Source: Bacteroidales bacterium UBA5072 (GTDB taxonomy: Bacteria; Bacteroidota; Bacteroidia; Bacteroidales; UBA10428). Taken from it: a stretch of 30,144 bases of DNA. The DNA lies in assembly GCA_002415855.1 (NCBI GenBank), contig DIAS01000062.1:35050-65193 (forward strand), written 5' to 3'. Both the position numbers and the translations under genes were made by a program. The notes beneath the pieces were generated by a model. The model was given only the letters and a program-made list of their open reading frames with translations, was not told where the DNA came from and did no database searches. This document shows, piece by piece, positions 7,841-15,684 of the stretch (the first letter of the stretch is position 1; each line of letters starts with the position of its first letter).

Positions 7841-9157
7841 ATGATCAGCAATTTGCCAATTTCCCGGGACCTGGTACGTACCCTTACGGAAAGATCGGGT
7901 ATACCCTCACCGGGCAAAGCATCCATCCGCGAAGTTGTTGCCCTGGTAAACAAACTTGAAAATGAAACAGGCATTCGTTTTGTACGAATGGAAATGGGAG
8001 TTCCTGGTGTTAATCCTCCTGAAATTGCTATAGAAGCTGAAATCAATGCGCTGAAACAGGGCGTGGCTTCCGTTTATCCTCCCATTGAAGGTGTGGCGGC
8101 ACTGAAGAAAGAAACATCCAGGTTTCTAAAACAGTTCCTCAATATCCAGGTGGATCCTGCCGGCTGTATACCCACCTGTGGCTCTATGCAGGGTTCATGC
8201 GCTGCATTCCTCACTGTGAACCGCACCGACCGGAACAAGGAGGGGACCCTGTTCATCGATCCCGGTTTTCCCGTTCACAAGCAGCAGTGCCAGGTGCTGG
8301 GTCATGATTATTTTTCCTTTGATATTTATGATTATCGTGGAAAGAGACTTAAAGATAAGCTGGAAAGCTTTTTCAAGACAGGAAAGATATCCAGTCTGCT
8401 TTATTCCAATCCCAACAATCCTTCCTGGATCTGTCTGAACGAAGAGGAACTCTCGATCATTGGTGAGCTGGCCACGCAGTACAATGTTGTGGTGATTGAG
8501 GACCTGGCATATTTCGGGATGGATTTTCGGAATGACATCTCCAGACCGGGTGTTCCGCCGTATCAACCTACCATTGCCAGGTATACCGACAATTACATCC
8601 TGCTGGTATCCACATCCAAGGTTTTCAGCTATGCAGGTCAGCGAATTGCCATGATGGCAGTATCCGATAAACTATTTTATAAGAAATATCCTGATCTGCT
8701 TCGGTATTTCACTTCAGATATTCTTGGTCATACCATCATATACGGTGCCTTATATGCCTTATCGGCAGGGGCTTCACACTCCGCACAAATAGGTGTGGCA
8801 TCTGTACTTAAGGCTGCCAATGACGGCTTATTCAACCCTTTTGAAGAAATACGGCAGTATGGCGAACGTGCCCTGGTCATGAAAAAAATGTTCACCGCCA
8901 ACGGATTCAGGATTGTTTACAACATGGACCTGGATGTGCCGATAGCCGATGGCTTTTATTTCACCATAGCCTATCCCGGATTTACCGGATCGCAATTACT
9001 GGAGGAACTGCTGTATTACGGAATAAGCTCCATTACCCTCGATATCACGGGAAGTACGCGGACAGAAGGTCTCCGGGCCTGTGTTTCACAGGTAAGGCCG
9101 GAGTTCTACGAGGTACTGGAAGAGAGATTGCAACTTTTTTTCAGGGATCATTCATGA
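7841..9157 (+). CDS. PLP-dependent class I/II aminotransferase
   Basis: This 438-residue fold-type I aminotransferase contains the pyridoxal-phosphate lysine motif STSKVFSYAGQR, with Lys260 as the Schiff-base residue, and an upstream SNPNNPSW motif that binds the cofactor phosphate/pyridine. It would interconvert an amino acid and its 2-oxoacid. It lies 14 bp after paaK and just before the 2-oxoacid:ferredoxin oxidoreductase genes, so it probably makes the 2-oxoacid that Kor oxidises. Aromatic amino acids are the likely substrates given the PaaK neighbour, but aspartate, alanine or branched-chain specificity cannot be excluded. The following 127 bp to korD are AT-rich and hold a perfect 14-bp palindrome (TAATTTTAAAATTA, 9206-9219) but no clear promoter. 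Confidence 0.88.
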   Translation: MISNLPISRDLVRTLTERSGIPSPGKASIREVVALVNKLENETGIRFVRMEMGVPGVNPPEIAIEAEINALKQGVASVYPPIEGVAALKKETSRFLKQFLNIQVDPAGCIPTCGSMQGSCAAFLTVNRTDRNKEGTLFIDPGFPVHKQQCQVLGHDYFSFDIYDYRGKRLKDKLESFFKTGKISSLLYSNPNNPSWICLNEEELSIIGELATQYNVVVIEDLAYFGMDFRNDISRPGVPPYQPTIARYTDNYILLVSTSKVFSYAGQRIAMMAVSDKLFYKKYPDLLRYFTSDILGHTIIYGALYALSAGASHSAQIGVASVLKAANDGLFNPFEEIRQYGERALVMKKMFTANGFRIVYNMDLDVPIADGFYFTIAYPGFTGSQLLEELLYYGISSITLDITGSTRTEGLRACVSQVRPEFYEVLEERLQLFFRDHS

Positions 9158-9284
9158 TTTATCTCAGATTTGGATTTTAAATACCGAATGCTGACTTTTA
9201 CCTTTTAATTTTAAAATTACATTGCTGAAATTTGGTTTATCAATTATTTGAATGGTCATTTAGTTATTTTAACGAGCATAACGC

Positions 9285-9515
9285 ATGGCAAAGATTAAAG
9301 GTGCTATTGTAATCGATATCGAGAAGTGCAAGGGATGCGAGCTCTGTCTCGTAGCCTGTCCCACCGATGTGATCAGGATGGAAAAAAAGGTAAATGGCAA
9401 AGGTTATCATTTCGCCTACATGGAGCAACCTGATAACTGCACAGGTTGTGCCAATTGTGCTGTGGTATGCCCCGACGGGGTGATCACGGTTTACCGGAAA
9501 AAATTCGAAGATTAA
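9285..9515 (+). CDS. korD: 2-oxoacid:ferredoxin oxidoreductase delta subunit (2x[4Fe-4S] ferredoxin)
   Basis: This 76-residue bacterial-type ferredoxin holds two complete [4Fe-4S] motifs: Cys15-18-21-25 (CKGCELCLVACP) and Cys52-55-58-62 (CTGCANCAVVCP). It carries electrons from the Kor catalytic core to free ferredoxin. It is the first gene of a tightly packed korD-korA-korB-korC set, the usual order for the four-subunit KOR/VOR type. The preceding 127 bp suggest it could have its own promoter, although no convincing TAnnTTTG box was found. Confidence 0.92.
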   Translation: MAKIKGAIVIDIEKCKGCELCLVACPTDVIRMEKKVNGKGYHFAYMEQPDNCTGCANCAVVCPDGVITVYRKKFED

Positions 9516-9529
9516 ATTTACACCTCTAT

Positions 9530-10597
9530 ATGGGAGAAAAGAAATTAATGAAAGGGAATGAGGCATTTGCCGAGGCTGCTATCAGAGCCGGATGCGATGC
9601 CTATTTCGGTTACCCCATCACCCCGCAGTCGGAGGTGATGGAATACCTGGCGGCACAAAGGCCCCATCTCAGGACAGGGATGGTGCTTTTACAGGCTGAA
9701 AGTGAAATTGCTGCCATCAATATGGTATATGGAGCAGCCGGTACCGGAAAGAAGGTTATGACTTCCTCATCCAGTCCGGGAATCAGCCTGAAACAGGAGG
9801 GGATCTCTTACCTGGCCGGCAGCCAGCTCCCCTGCCTGATCCTGAATGTCATGCGCGGTGGTCCGGGACTGGGAACCATACAACCATCACAATCGGATTA
9901 TTTCCAGGCAACCAAAGGAGGAGGACACGGTGATTACCGGATGATCGTACTGGCCCCGGCATCGGTACAGGAAATGGCCGATTTTGTCAGGCTGGGATTT
10001 GAACTGGCCTTCAAGTACCGGAATCCGGTGATCATGCTTTCAGATGGTATCATCGGGCAGATGATGGAGAAGGTCGAACTCTTTGATCAGATGCCCAGGC
10101 TCACCGAATTTGACCAGCAATGGGCGACCACCGGAAAGACCACCGACCGTGAAAGGAATGTGATTACATCACTCGACCTGGATCCTGCGCGCCATGAAAG
10201 GCATAATCTCAAATTACAGGAAAAGTACAGGAAAATGAGCGAAAACGAAGTGCGTTTTGAATCCATTGAGTGTAATGATGCTGAATACCTGTTTGTTGCC
10301 TACGGGTCAAGCGCCAGGATCTGTCAGAAATCCGTAAAAATAGCACGTGCCAGAGGTATCAGGGCAGGATTGATCCGGCCCATTACATTGTTCCCTTTTC
10401 CTTCTGAGGAAATCGACAGGATGGCGGGCAAACTGAAAGGGATACTGACAGTGGAACTTAGCGCTGGGCAGATGATCGAGGATGTCAGGCTGGCGGTCGA
10501 GGGCAAAGTTAAGGTTGCCCTTCATTCCAGGATGGGCGGGATGGTACCTTCGCCCGAGGAAGTTTTCGATGCACTTTTAAAGAGCTTTTCAATCTGA
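9530..10597 (+). CDS. korA: 2-oxoacid:ferredoxin oxidoreductase alpha subunit
   Basis: This is the alpha subunit of the thiamine-diphosphate enzyme that oxidatively decarboxylates a 2-oxoacid with CoA to acyl-CoA and CO2, reducing ferredoxin. The pyrimidine-binding domain begins with MKGNEAFAEAAIRAGCDAYFGYPITPQSEVMEYL-type sequence and continues through the conserved GAAGTGKKVMTSSSSPGISLKQEG segment (ThDP/CoA region); a transketolase-C-like domain closes the protein. The reading frame is open further upstream into korD (to 9446), but the ATG at 9530, 14 bp after the korD stop, gives the usual N-terminus and 355 residues; ATG 9548 is an alternative. Substrate could be 2-oxoglutarate, 2-oxoisovalerate or an arylpyruvate; the PaaK and ACT neighbours favour aromatic or broad specificity. 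Confidence 0.92.
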   Translation: MGEKKLMKGNEAFAEAAIRAGCDAYFGYPITPQSEVMEYLAAQRPHLRTGMVLLQAESEIAAINMVYGAAGTGKKVMTSSSSPGISLKQEGISYLAGSQLPCLILNVMRGGPGLGTIQPSQSDYFQATKGGGHGDYRMIVLAPASVQEMADFVRLGFELAFKYRNPVIMLSDGIIGQMMEKVELFDQMPRLTEFDQQWATTGKTTDRERNVITSLDLDPARHERHNLKLQEKYRKMSENEVRFESIECNDAEYLFVAYGSSARICQKSVKIARARGIRAGLIRPITLFPFPSEEIDRMAGKLKGILTVELSAGQMIEDVRLAVEGKVKVALHSRMGGMVPSPEEVFDALLKSFSI

Positions 10598-10603
10598 TAA
10601 ACT

Positions 10604-11413
10604 ATGGAAGCCAGGAATATAAAACTTGAAGAAATCATCAGGGACGAAAACCTTGTTTACACCAAAACGTCGCTGATGACGGATAAGCCTTTGTCCTTCT
10701 GTCCGGGTTGCGGACATGGAGTTGCTCATCGCGTGATCATGGAAGTGGTGGATGAGATGGGTATACAGGCCGATACCATTGGTGTAGCACCTGTGGGTTG
10801 TTCCGTTCTGGCCTATGAGTTCATGAATATCGATATGCAACAGGCCTCCCATGGGAGGGCCCCGGCTGTTGCAACCGGTATAAAGCGCTGCTGGCCAGAT
10901 AAATATGTATTTACATACCAGGGCGACGGCGATCTGGCTGCCATCGGCACAGCAGAAACCATTCATGCCTGTAACCGGGGAGAGAATATGGCTATATTTT
11001 TCGTAAATAACGGGATTTACGGGATGACCGGTGGTCAAATGGCACCAACTACACTTCCCGGAATGCGTTCATCCACTACGCCGTACGGTCGGGATGTGGC
11101 CCTCATGGGTAACCCGCTGAAGATAACCGAACTCGTTGCCATGCTTCCCGGCACCTGTTTTGTTGCCCGGCATACAGTACACACGCCACTTGCCGTGAGA
11201 AAATTCAAAAAGGCTGTACGGATGGCCTTTGAAAATCAAAAGCTGAATAAGGGCCTTTCCTTTATCGAGATTGTGTCAAACTGCAACTCGGGATGGAAAA
11301 TGACCCCTGTGCAAGCCAACAAGTGGATGGAGGAAAATATGCTGCCCTATTTTCCCCCAGGCGATATCAAGGTGAATGGTGAGATGGTCAGCAAAACTGC
11401 GAAATCAGAATAA
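10604..11413 (+). CDS. korB: 2-oxoacid:ferredoxin oxidoreductase beta subunit (ThDP-binding)
   Basis: This 269-residue beta subunit carries the thiamine-diphosphate/Mg motif GDGDLAAIG starting near residue 107 with the following NNGIYGMTGGQ (135-145). Cys33 and Cys36 (CPGCGH), probably with later cysteines such as Cys66 and the one in VSNCNSGW, bind the internal [4Fe-4S] cluster. It begins 6 bp after korA, so the two subunits are made in step. It contributes the catalytic centre of the complex in the cytosol. Confidence 0.93.
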   Translation: MEARNIKLEEIIRDENLVYTKTSLMTDKPLSFCPGCGHGVAHRVIMEVVDEMGIQADTIGVAPVGCSVLAYEFMNIDMQQASHGRAPAVATGIKRCWPDKYVFTYQGDGDLAAIGTAETIHACNRGENMAIFFVNNGIYGMTGGQMAPTTLPGMRSSTTPYGRDVALMGNPLKITELVAMLPGTCFVARHTVHTPLAVRKFKKAVRMAFENQKLNKGLSFIEIVSNCNSGWKMTPVQANKWMEENMLPYFPPGDIKVNGEMVSKTAKSE

Positions 11414-11430
11414 AATCAAAAGGGTAAACC

Positions 11431-11976
11431 ATGAATGAAGAAATCATTATAGCCGGATTCGGCGGACAGGGTGTGTTGTCCATGGGTAAGATCATGGCCT
11501 ATGCAGGCATGATGCAACAGATGGAAGTAAGCTGGATGCCATCCTACGGACCAGAAATGCGCGGCGGTACTGCCAATGTCACAGTAATCCTCAGCGATGA
11601 AAGGATAAGCAGCCCGATACTGAACCATTTTGATACGGCCATTCTGCTCAACCAGCAATCCATGGATAAATTTGAATCATCGGTAAAGCCTGGCGGGGTG
11701 CTGCTTTATGATTCAAATGGAATCACACGCCATCCGCAAAGAAAAGACATCAGCATATACCTGGTGGAAGCTGCGACTGAATCAGGAAAGATGCTCACTA
11801 CCAAAACGTTTAACATGATCGTTCTTGGAGCTTTTCTGAAAATAAAGCCCCTCATCAGCTTCGAGAATATCGTCAAAGGACTGAAAGATTCCCTGCCTGT
11901 CCGTCACCATCACCTTTTACCGGTAAATGAAGATGCCGTTAAAAGGGGAATGGAGATAGTAAAACAGGTTCAGTAA
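11431..11976 (+). CDS. korC: 2-oxoacid:ferredoxin oxidoreductase gamma subunit
   Basis: This 181-residue gamma subunit opens with the family motif IIIAGFGGQGVLSMGKIMAYAG and has the conserved PSYGPEMRGGTANVTV block (about 38-53), which contacts CoA and the alpha subunit. It closes the korDABC set (17-bp gap from korB). Its TAA stop overlaps by 7 bp with the stop of the GH30 gene on the opposite strand, so there is no room for a normal terminator between the two convergent units. Confidence 0.93.
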   Translation: MNEEIIIAGFGGQGVLSMGKIMAYAGMMQQMEVSWMPSYGPEMRGGTANVTVILSDERISSPILNHFDTAILLNQQSMDKFESSVKPGGVLLYDSNGITRHPQRKDISIYLVEAATESGKMLTTKTFNMIVLGAFLKIKPLISFENIVKGLKDSLPVRHHHLLPVNEDAVKRGMEIVKQVQ

Positions 11977-13439
11977 ACCAACGTTTGGATGGCATGCGGC
12001 AAAATGACGGCTTCAGTTTTCCGGAAGCCAACATATAATGAATAGGATACCTGACTATCCGTAGGATTCATTACAACAGTCACCATCTTCCCGTCCTCAT
12101 TCATAAACGAAGTGCTCAGCAATACGCTTCTGCTACTGGCAGTGCTTACCCGTTTTGCACCGGGGCGTATAAATTTCGAGAAATGACCGATGTAATAAAA
12201 GGAAGGGGTATAGATCATCTTACCGGTCTTTGTGTCGTAGTGAACCGGTGCAAAGCAGAAATTACCAACATGGTTGGGGCCACCGGTCTCATCAAGCAAC
12301 AGGTTCCAGTCGGTCCATCCCACAGTTCCGTTGTTGAAATCGTGTATCATTTGCTCTCCGTATCTCTCCCCGTTTGCCCAGTGGAAATACCTGTCGGTGC
12401 TGAAATTCTCAACGCAGCCTTCGGTAAAAATAAGGTTCTTTGAAGGATAGGCCTCGTGTACCACCCTTACATTATCGTATTTGGGTTGTGCACCCGTCCA
12501 GGTTTCATACCAGTGGAACCCGACTCCCCACACGTATTTTGCAGCTTCGGGATCACTCAGGATTACCTCAGCTCTTTGTGGAAGCAGATCCCGGTTATGA
12601 TCCCACACAATGATTTTCTTATCCTGCATACCGGCCTTTTCAAGTGTCGGACCCAGGTACTTCTTCAGGAAATCTCGTTCCTCCTCAGCAGTGTATATGC
12701 ATGATTCCCAGGTTTGGGTTGCCATCGGCTCGTTCTGTACCGAAAGTCCCCAGACAGGAATACCTTCTTTCTCATATGCCTGTACAAATTTCACATAAAA
12801 ATCGGCCCAGGGCTGGTAGTATTCGGGCAGCAGCTTACCACCGCGCAATATGTTATGATTATCTTTCATAAATGCCGGAGGACTCCAGGGACTGGCGAAA
12901 AGTGTCAGTTTACCGCCCGCATATCGGATAGCCTGCCTGATAAAAGGGATCCGGAACTGCAAATCATGTTCAACGGTAAAGGATGTCAGCTCTTTGTCGC
13001 CTTCCGTAACATAAGAATAGCTGCCGCTGCTGAAATCACTGCTTTGAATCGTCGTACGGGCCAACGTATACCCAATGCCATTGTCCCGGCTGAAATAGGC
13101 AGTCAGCAGCTCATTTTGCTGTTCTTTCGACAACCGGGCAAAAACTTCAGAGGCTGCGTCAGTAAAGGAGCCACCGATACCCAGGAAGGTTTGAAATTGT
13201 ATGGCCGGATTAACAAAAACCGATATTTCGGTTTCCACAGGTTGTTGTGCCGGTTTAAAGAACAGTGTATCGGTGAGCGTCAAACGCAGATCGGTACTGT
13301 CTGCTGTAGTATACACAGTGATATGCTTATTTCCGGCATCAAAAGGCCGTTCAGGCGATTTTACCTGTTCGTGTTGTTTGCAGGAGATAACAAGGCCACC
13401 TGCCATGACCAACCAAAAGAATAAATTTTTGTGAATCAT
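11970..13439 (-). CDS. GH30-family glycoside hydrolase, lipoprotein
   Basis: This 489-residue enzyme belongs to glycoside hydrolase family 30 (glucosylceramidase-like beta-glycosidases). A lipoprotein signal peptide (about 1-19) ends in the lipobox VISC with Cys20, so the mature protein is membrane-anchored, outside the cytoplasm. The TIM barrel carries the acid/base Glu237 in WGLSVQNEP and the likely nucleophile Glu340 in LIFTEGC; GIGGSFTDAA (about 87-96) is a typical early barrel motif, and a small beta-sandwich closes the C-terminus. Substrate could be a beta-1,6-glucan, beta-glucoside or beta-xyloside. It starts 36 bp downstream of another lipoprotein gene, and no promoter box is visible in that gap, so the two are probably cotranscribed. 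Confidence 0.9.
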   Translation of the reverse strand: MIHKNLFFWLVMAGGLVISCKQHEQVKSPERPFDAGNKHITVYTTADSTDLRLTLTDTLFFKPAQQPVETEISVFVNPAIQFQTFLGIGGSFTDAASEVFARLSKEQQNELLTAYFSRDNGIGYTLARTTIQSSDFSSGSYSYVTEGDKELTSFTVEHDLQFRIPFIRQAIRYAGGKLTLFASPWSPPAFMKDNHNILRGGKLLPEYYQPWADFYVKFVQAYEKEGIPVWGLSVQNEPMATQTWESCIYTAEEERDFLKKYLGPTLEKAGMQDKKIIVWDHNRDLLPQRAEVILSDPEAAKYVWGVGFHWYETWTGAQPKYDNVRVVHEAYPSKNLIFTEGCVENFSTDRYFHWANGERYGEQMIHDFNNGTVGWTDWNLLLDETGGPNHVGNFCFAPVHYDTKTGKMIYTPSFYYIGHFSKFIRPGAKRVSTASSRSVLLSTSFMNEDGKMVTVVMNPTDSQVSYSLYVGFRKTEAVILPHAIQTLVY

Positions 13440-13475
13440 GCAAATAGGATTTATGTTACAAATAACAGACAGATT

Positions 13476-14366
13476 TTATGAAACTATCTCTGAGCGTATC
13501 TGGTTGATCTGTTTGCCAATTTCATTTACTTTAACCAGATAACCCTGTAATATTTTTTTGCCCTCCGGGGATGCCGGATCAAAATTTGCATCCACCTCCA
13601 CAACAAATGAATCGAACAGGGGTTGCATCTGCTTCAGTTTGTAAAGATTCTGCTTGATATCAACATCATCAGCATATTCATTCAGCATGGAGATGACGTT
13701 GTTCAAAGAATTGCGCTGCTCGGCAAGCCGCTCGATCACTCCGATGTCCTTGGTAGAGGATGCCACATTGACGGCGATATGAATGGCCTCAATCCATCCG
13801 CCCAGGATGATCTGGGCAGAGGCAGCATAACGTTCATTTTCCCTGAGATAATTGTCGGATGCCATATACACCTCGTTGGCTATTTTGATCAGCGAATCCT
13901 TGTTGTCAATATTCCGGTCGAAACGCTCTGCAGTATTTTTGAAATAATCGGCAGGAATGCCTAGCTCTTCAGCTATTCTCTGCATGGCATTGAAGTATTT
14001 TCCTGCAGTTTCCAGTTGTTCGCTCACTTTGGCATAGGTCAGATCCACAGCATAAACCCCCAGGTTTAAGGCCTTCTTCGAACTGGTTACATAATTGGAT
14101 ATTTTATCGGGAGGATTCAACAATTCCTGTTTGTAAACGGCTCCTGAAGATTGAAACAGGCTTGACATCTCAACGGACAGGTACATGTTGTAAAAGATCG
14201 GCAGACCCACACCCAGAGAATCCATGTTGTGCACCAGTGGTTTAATATCCTCCAGACTGATGCTGTCAATTCCCTCTGCCGCATCGGGTTTTGATCCGGT
14301 CCTGCAGGAGGTAGAAACAACAAGCAGACATAAAAGTACGCCAAAACAACACAATGGTGTTTTCAT
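13476..14366 (-). CDS. Lipoprotein of unknown function, helical
   Basis: I do not recognise this 296-residue protein. A lipoprotein signal peptide is clear: a hydrophobic stretch (about 5-19) ends in VSTSC with Cys21 as the acylated residue. The mature part looks almost entirely alpha-helical, with many Leu/Ile/Ala heptad-like spacings, no Cys, and no recognisable catalytic motif. The region after Cys21 is polar and acidic, as often seen in surface-exported Bacteroidota lipoproteins. A perfect -7 box (14394-14401) lies 27 bp upstream inside a long inverted repeat. It is followed by the GH30 gene in the same direction and is probably cotranscribed with it. Confidence 0.8.
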   Translation of the reverse strand: MKTPLCCFGVLLCLLVVSTSCRTGSKPDAAEGIDSISLEDIKPLVHNMDSLGVGLPIFYNMYLSVEMSSLFQSSGAVYKQELLNPPDKISNYVTSSKKALNLGVYAVDLTYAKVSEQLETAGKYFNAMQRIAEELGIPADYFKNTAERFDRNIDNKDSLIKIANEVYMASDNYLRENERYAASAQIILGGWIEAIHIAVNVASSTKDIGVIERLAEQRNSLNNVISMLNEYADDVDIKQNLYKLKQMQPLFDSFVVEVDANFDPASPEGKKILQGYLVKVNEIGKQINQIRSEIVS

Positions 14367-14381
14367 GGTATTCGGGTTAAG

Positions 14382-14428
14382 ATGAAATTATTACAAATAT
14401 ATAGCAATAAAGCTATTAATAATTTCAT
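14382..14428. repeat. Nested inverted repeat around a promoter box
   Basis: The outer arms at 14382-14393 (ATGAAATTATTA) and 14417-14428 are perfect 12-bp complements. An inner pair, ATAGC at 14401-14405 and GCTAT at 14412-14416, forms a second stem with a 6-nt loop. The -7 box lies between the outer and inner left arms. This could be an operator or a DNA hairpin; the AT-rich composition makes chance occurrence less unlikely than its length suggests. Confidence 0.6.
14394..14401 (-). promoter_or_regulatory. Candidate -7 promoter box (TATATTTG) for the lipoprotein-GH30 unit
   Basis: On the minus strand the box reads TATATTTG, an exact TAnnTTTG match, 27 bp upstream of the lipoprotein ATG. It lies between the arms of a 12-bp perfect inverted repeat. 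No clear -33 element is seen. Confidence 0.45.
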
Positions 14429-14505
14429 ATAATTTTTACCTGCGCCGGCTAAATTTGTCACATTTTTTTAACAGCAAGGGCAGGCATATAGGTCTGCGTC
14501 TGCTG

Positions 14506-15489
14506 TCAGAACAATTTACCCGTGGTTTTCTTCATGAACTGCAGCCGCTCAAAGGCAGCTGTATTCTCTTCATTTTTGGCAACAAGACCGCGGAATGCAG
14601 TCAGGTTAGAATAACCTTTTAGTTTCATCCATCCTTCCAGATCATCAAGCATTGTTCTCAGGTAGGTGACCCCGTTCTTGTATAGCGTTGAACACAATTG
14701 TACAGATGTGGCACCGGCCAGGATCTGTTTTATTACGCCCTGGTAGTCATGGATCCCCGTAGCAGCAACAAGTTCTTTGTCAATCCTGCCGGAAAGCAGG
14801 GCTATCCACCTCAGGGAAAGTGTTATTTCATGAGGTGAGCTGTATACATTTTGTGCCACAACGCTCAGGGTTTCAATGTCGATGTCGGGCCGGTAATACC
14901 GGTTAAAAAGGACCAGGCTGTTGATATCCATATTGCTTATTTTAAACAGCATCCTGTACAGACTAGTAAAATAGAATCCGACTTTTACGGCGAGGGGCAG
15001 CCTGACATGTTTGCGCACTTCGTGTATGATATCAATATAAGTCTCTTCGATCTTATAGCCGGTGATATCCATATTGGTAGGAGGTATGAAAATATTCAGT
15101 TCAATGCCGTCAGCCCCGGCATTCTCAATTTCAGTTGCAAATCTTGGCCATTCCCTGGGCGTTACGCAATTGATACTGGCCATAACCGGAATTGTCACTG
15201 CCTTCTTCGCTTTTTCAATTAGCTTCAGGTATTCAGCTATCCCTTCATCTTTGGAGAAGGTGTTTACAAAATCCATGGCTTGCGGATACCAGAAATACAT
15301 TTCATCCTGGTTGATCAGCGTTGTCTTTCCGGTTACAAGCTGTTCCTCGAAGAGCGATTTCAGCACAGCTGCACCGGCGCCATTATCGGCACACTCCTTA
15401 ATAAGATCGGGGGTGCTGGTAAGTCCTGAACTAGCCACAATCAAAGGATTGGCAATCTTAATTCCCATAAAAGTCGTAGAGAGGTCCAT
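14506..15489 (-). CDS. Dihydroorotate dehydrogenase-like FMN protein
   Basis: This is a cytosolic FMN TIM-barrel protein of the dihydroorotate-dehydrogenase-like family common in Bacteroidota. The N-terminus (MDLSTTFMGIKIANPLIVASSGLT) and the C-terminal phosphate-binding region (GATSVQLCSTLYKNG) match that family. Where true DHODases have N-[LI]-S-C-P-N with the catalytic Cys/Ser, this protein has N-I-F-I-P (residues 132-136), so pyrimidine synthesis is unlikely to be its role. The open frame extends to 15531, but the ATG at 15489 gives the family N-terminus, and a perfect -7 promoter box (15519-15526) lies within the longer version, so 15489 (327 residues) was chosen. It is a single-gene unit. 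The actual substrate is unknown. Confidence 0.82.
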   Translation of the reverse strand: MDLSTTFMGIKIANPLIVASSGLTSTPDLIKECADNGAGAAVLKSLFEEQLVTGKTTLINQDEMYFWYPQAMDFVNTFSKDEGIAEYLKLIEKAKKAVTIPVMASINCVTPREWPRFATEIENAGADGIELNIFIPPTNMDITGYKIEETYIDIIHEVRKHVRLPLAVKVGFYFTSLYRMLFKISNMDINSLVLFNRYYRPDIDIETLSVVAQNVYSSPHEITLSLRWIALLSGRIDKELVAATGIHDYQGVIKQILAGATSVQLCSTLYKNGVTYLRTMLDDLEGWMKLKGYSNLTAFRGLVAKNEENTAAFERLQFMKKTTGKLF

Positions 15490-15518
15490 AAGGATTGTTT
15501 TTGAATTTACAGATAAAT

Positions 15519-15526
15519 CAAAGTTA
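15519..15526 (-). promoter_or_regulatory. Candidate -7 promoter box (TAACTTTG) for the DHOD-like gene
   Basis: On the minus strand TAACTTTG matches TAnnTTTG exactly, 29 bp before the ATG at 15489. It supports the shorter start of the downstream gene. A -33 TTG is present only with short spacing. Confidence 0.4.
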
Positions 15527-15551
15527 AACAATTGATCAGGAACAATTCTCC

Positions 15552-15603
15552 TTTTTTGTCATTGCTCTTTTTTGTCACCGCTCGTTTTTTGTCGTCCTGA
15601 GCG
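15552..15603. repeat. Degenerate direct repeat (TTTTTTGTC..GCTC)x3
   Basis: Three 16-19 bp units begin at 15552, 15568 and 15585, each starting TTTTTTGTC and ending in a GCTC/GAGCG-like sequence. They lie between the DHOD-like gene start and the hydrogenase protease stop and merge into the next repeat. Confidence 0.65.
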
Positions 15604-15684
15604 TCAGCGAAGGATCTCCATCATAGGATGCTTCCCTTCGGTCAGCCTGGCGCACCAGTCACCCTGTGCGCAGTGGAAGGGCTA
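15591..15684. repeat. Bacteroidota-type intergenic repeat with nested hairpin
   Basis: The sequence starting GTCGTCCTGAGCG and continuing to GAAGGATC (15591-15616) resembles a dispersed intergenic repeat common in Bacteroidota genomes. A degenerate inverted unit (15631-15650) and another direct unit, GTCACCCTGTGCGCAGTGGA (15658-15677), follow. CCCTTC (15634-15639) pairs with GAAGGG (15676-15681), and GCGCAC (15650-15655) with GTGCGC (15666-15671), making a nested hairpin directly after the stop of the hox operon. It may act as a transcript end or 3' stabiliser. There is no U-tract. Confidence 0.6.

Noticed and set aside
9446..9530. A longer korA starting inside korD
   Set aside because: The extra residues are a shadow of the korD frame; the ATG at 9530 gives the family N-terminus.
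12714..13424. A long open frame on the + strand opposite the GH30 gene
   Set aside because: It is antisense to a well-supported enzyme with intact catalytic residues and shows no recognisable domain.
15490..15531. A longer DHOD-like protein starting at 15531
   Set aside because: The extension is not family-like and contains an exact -7 promoter box.
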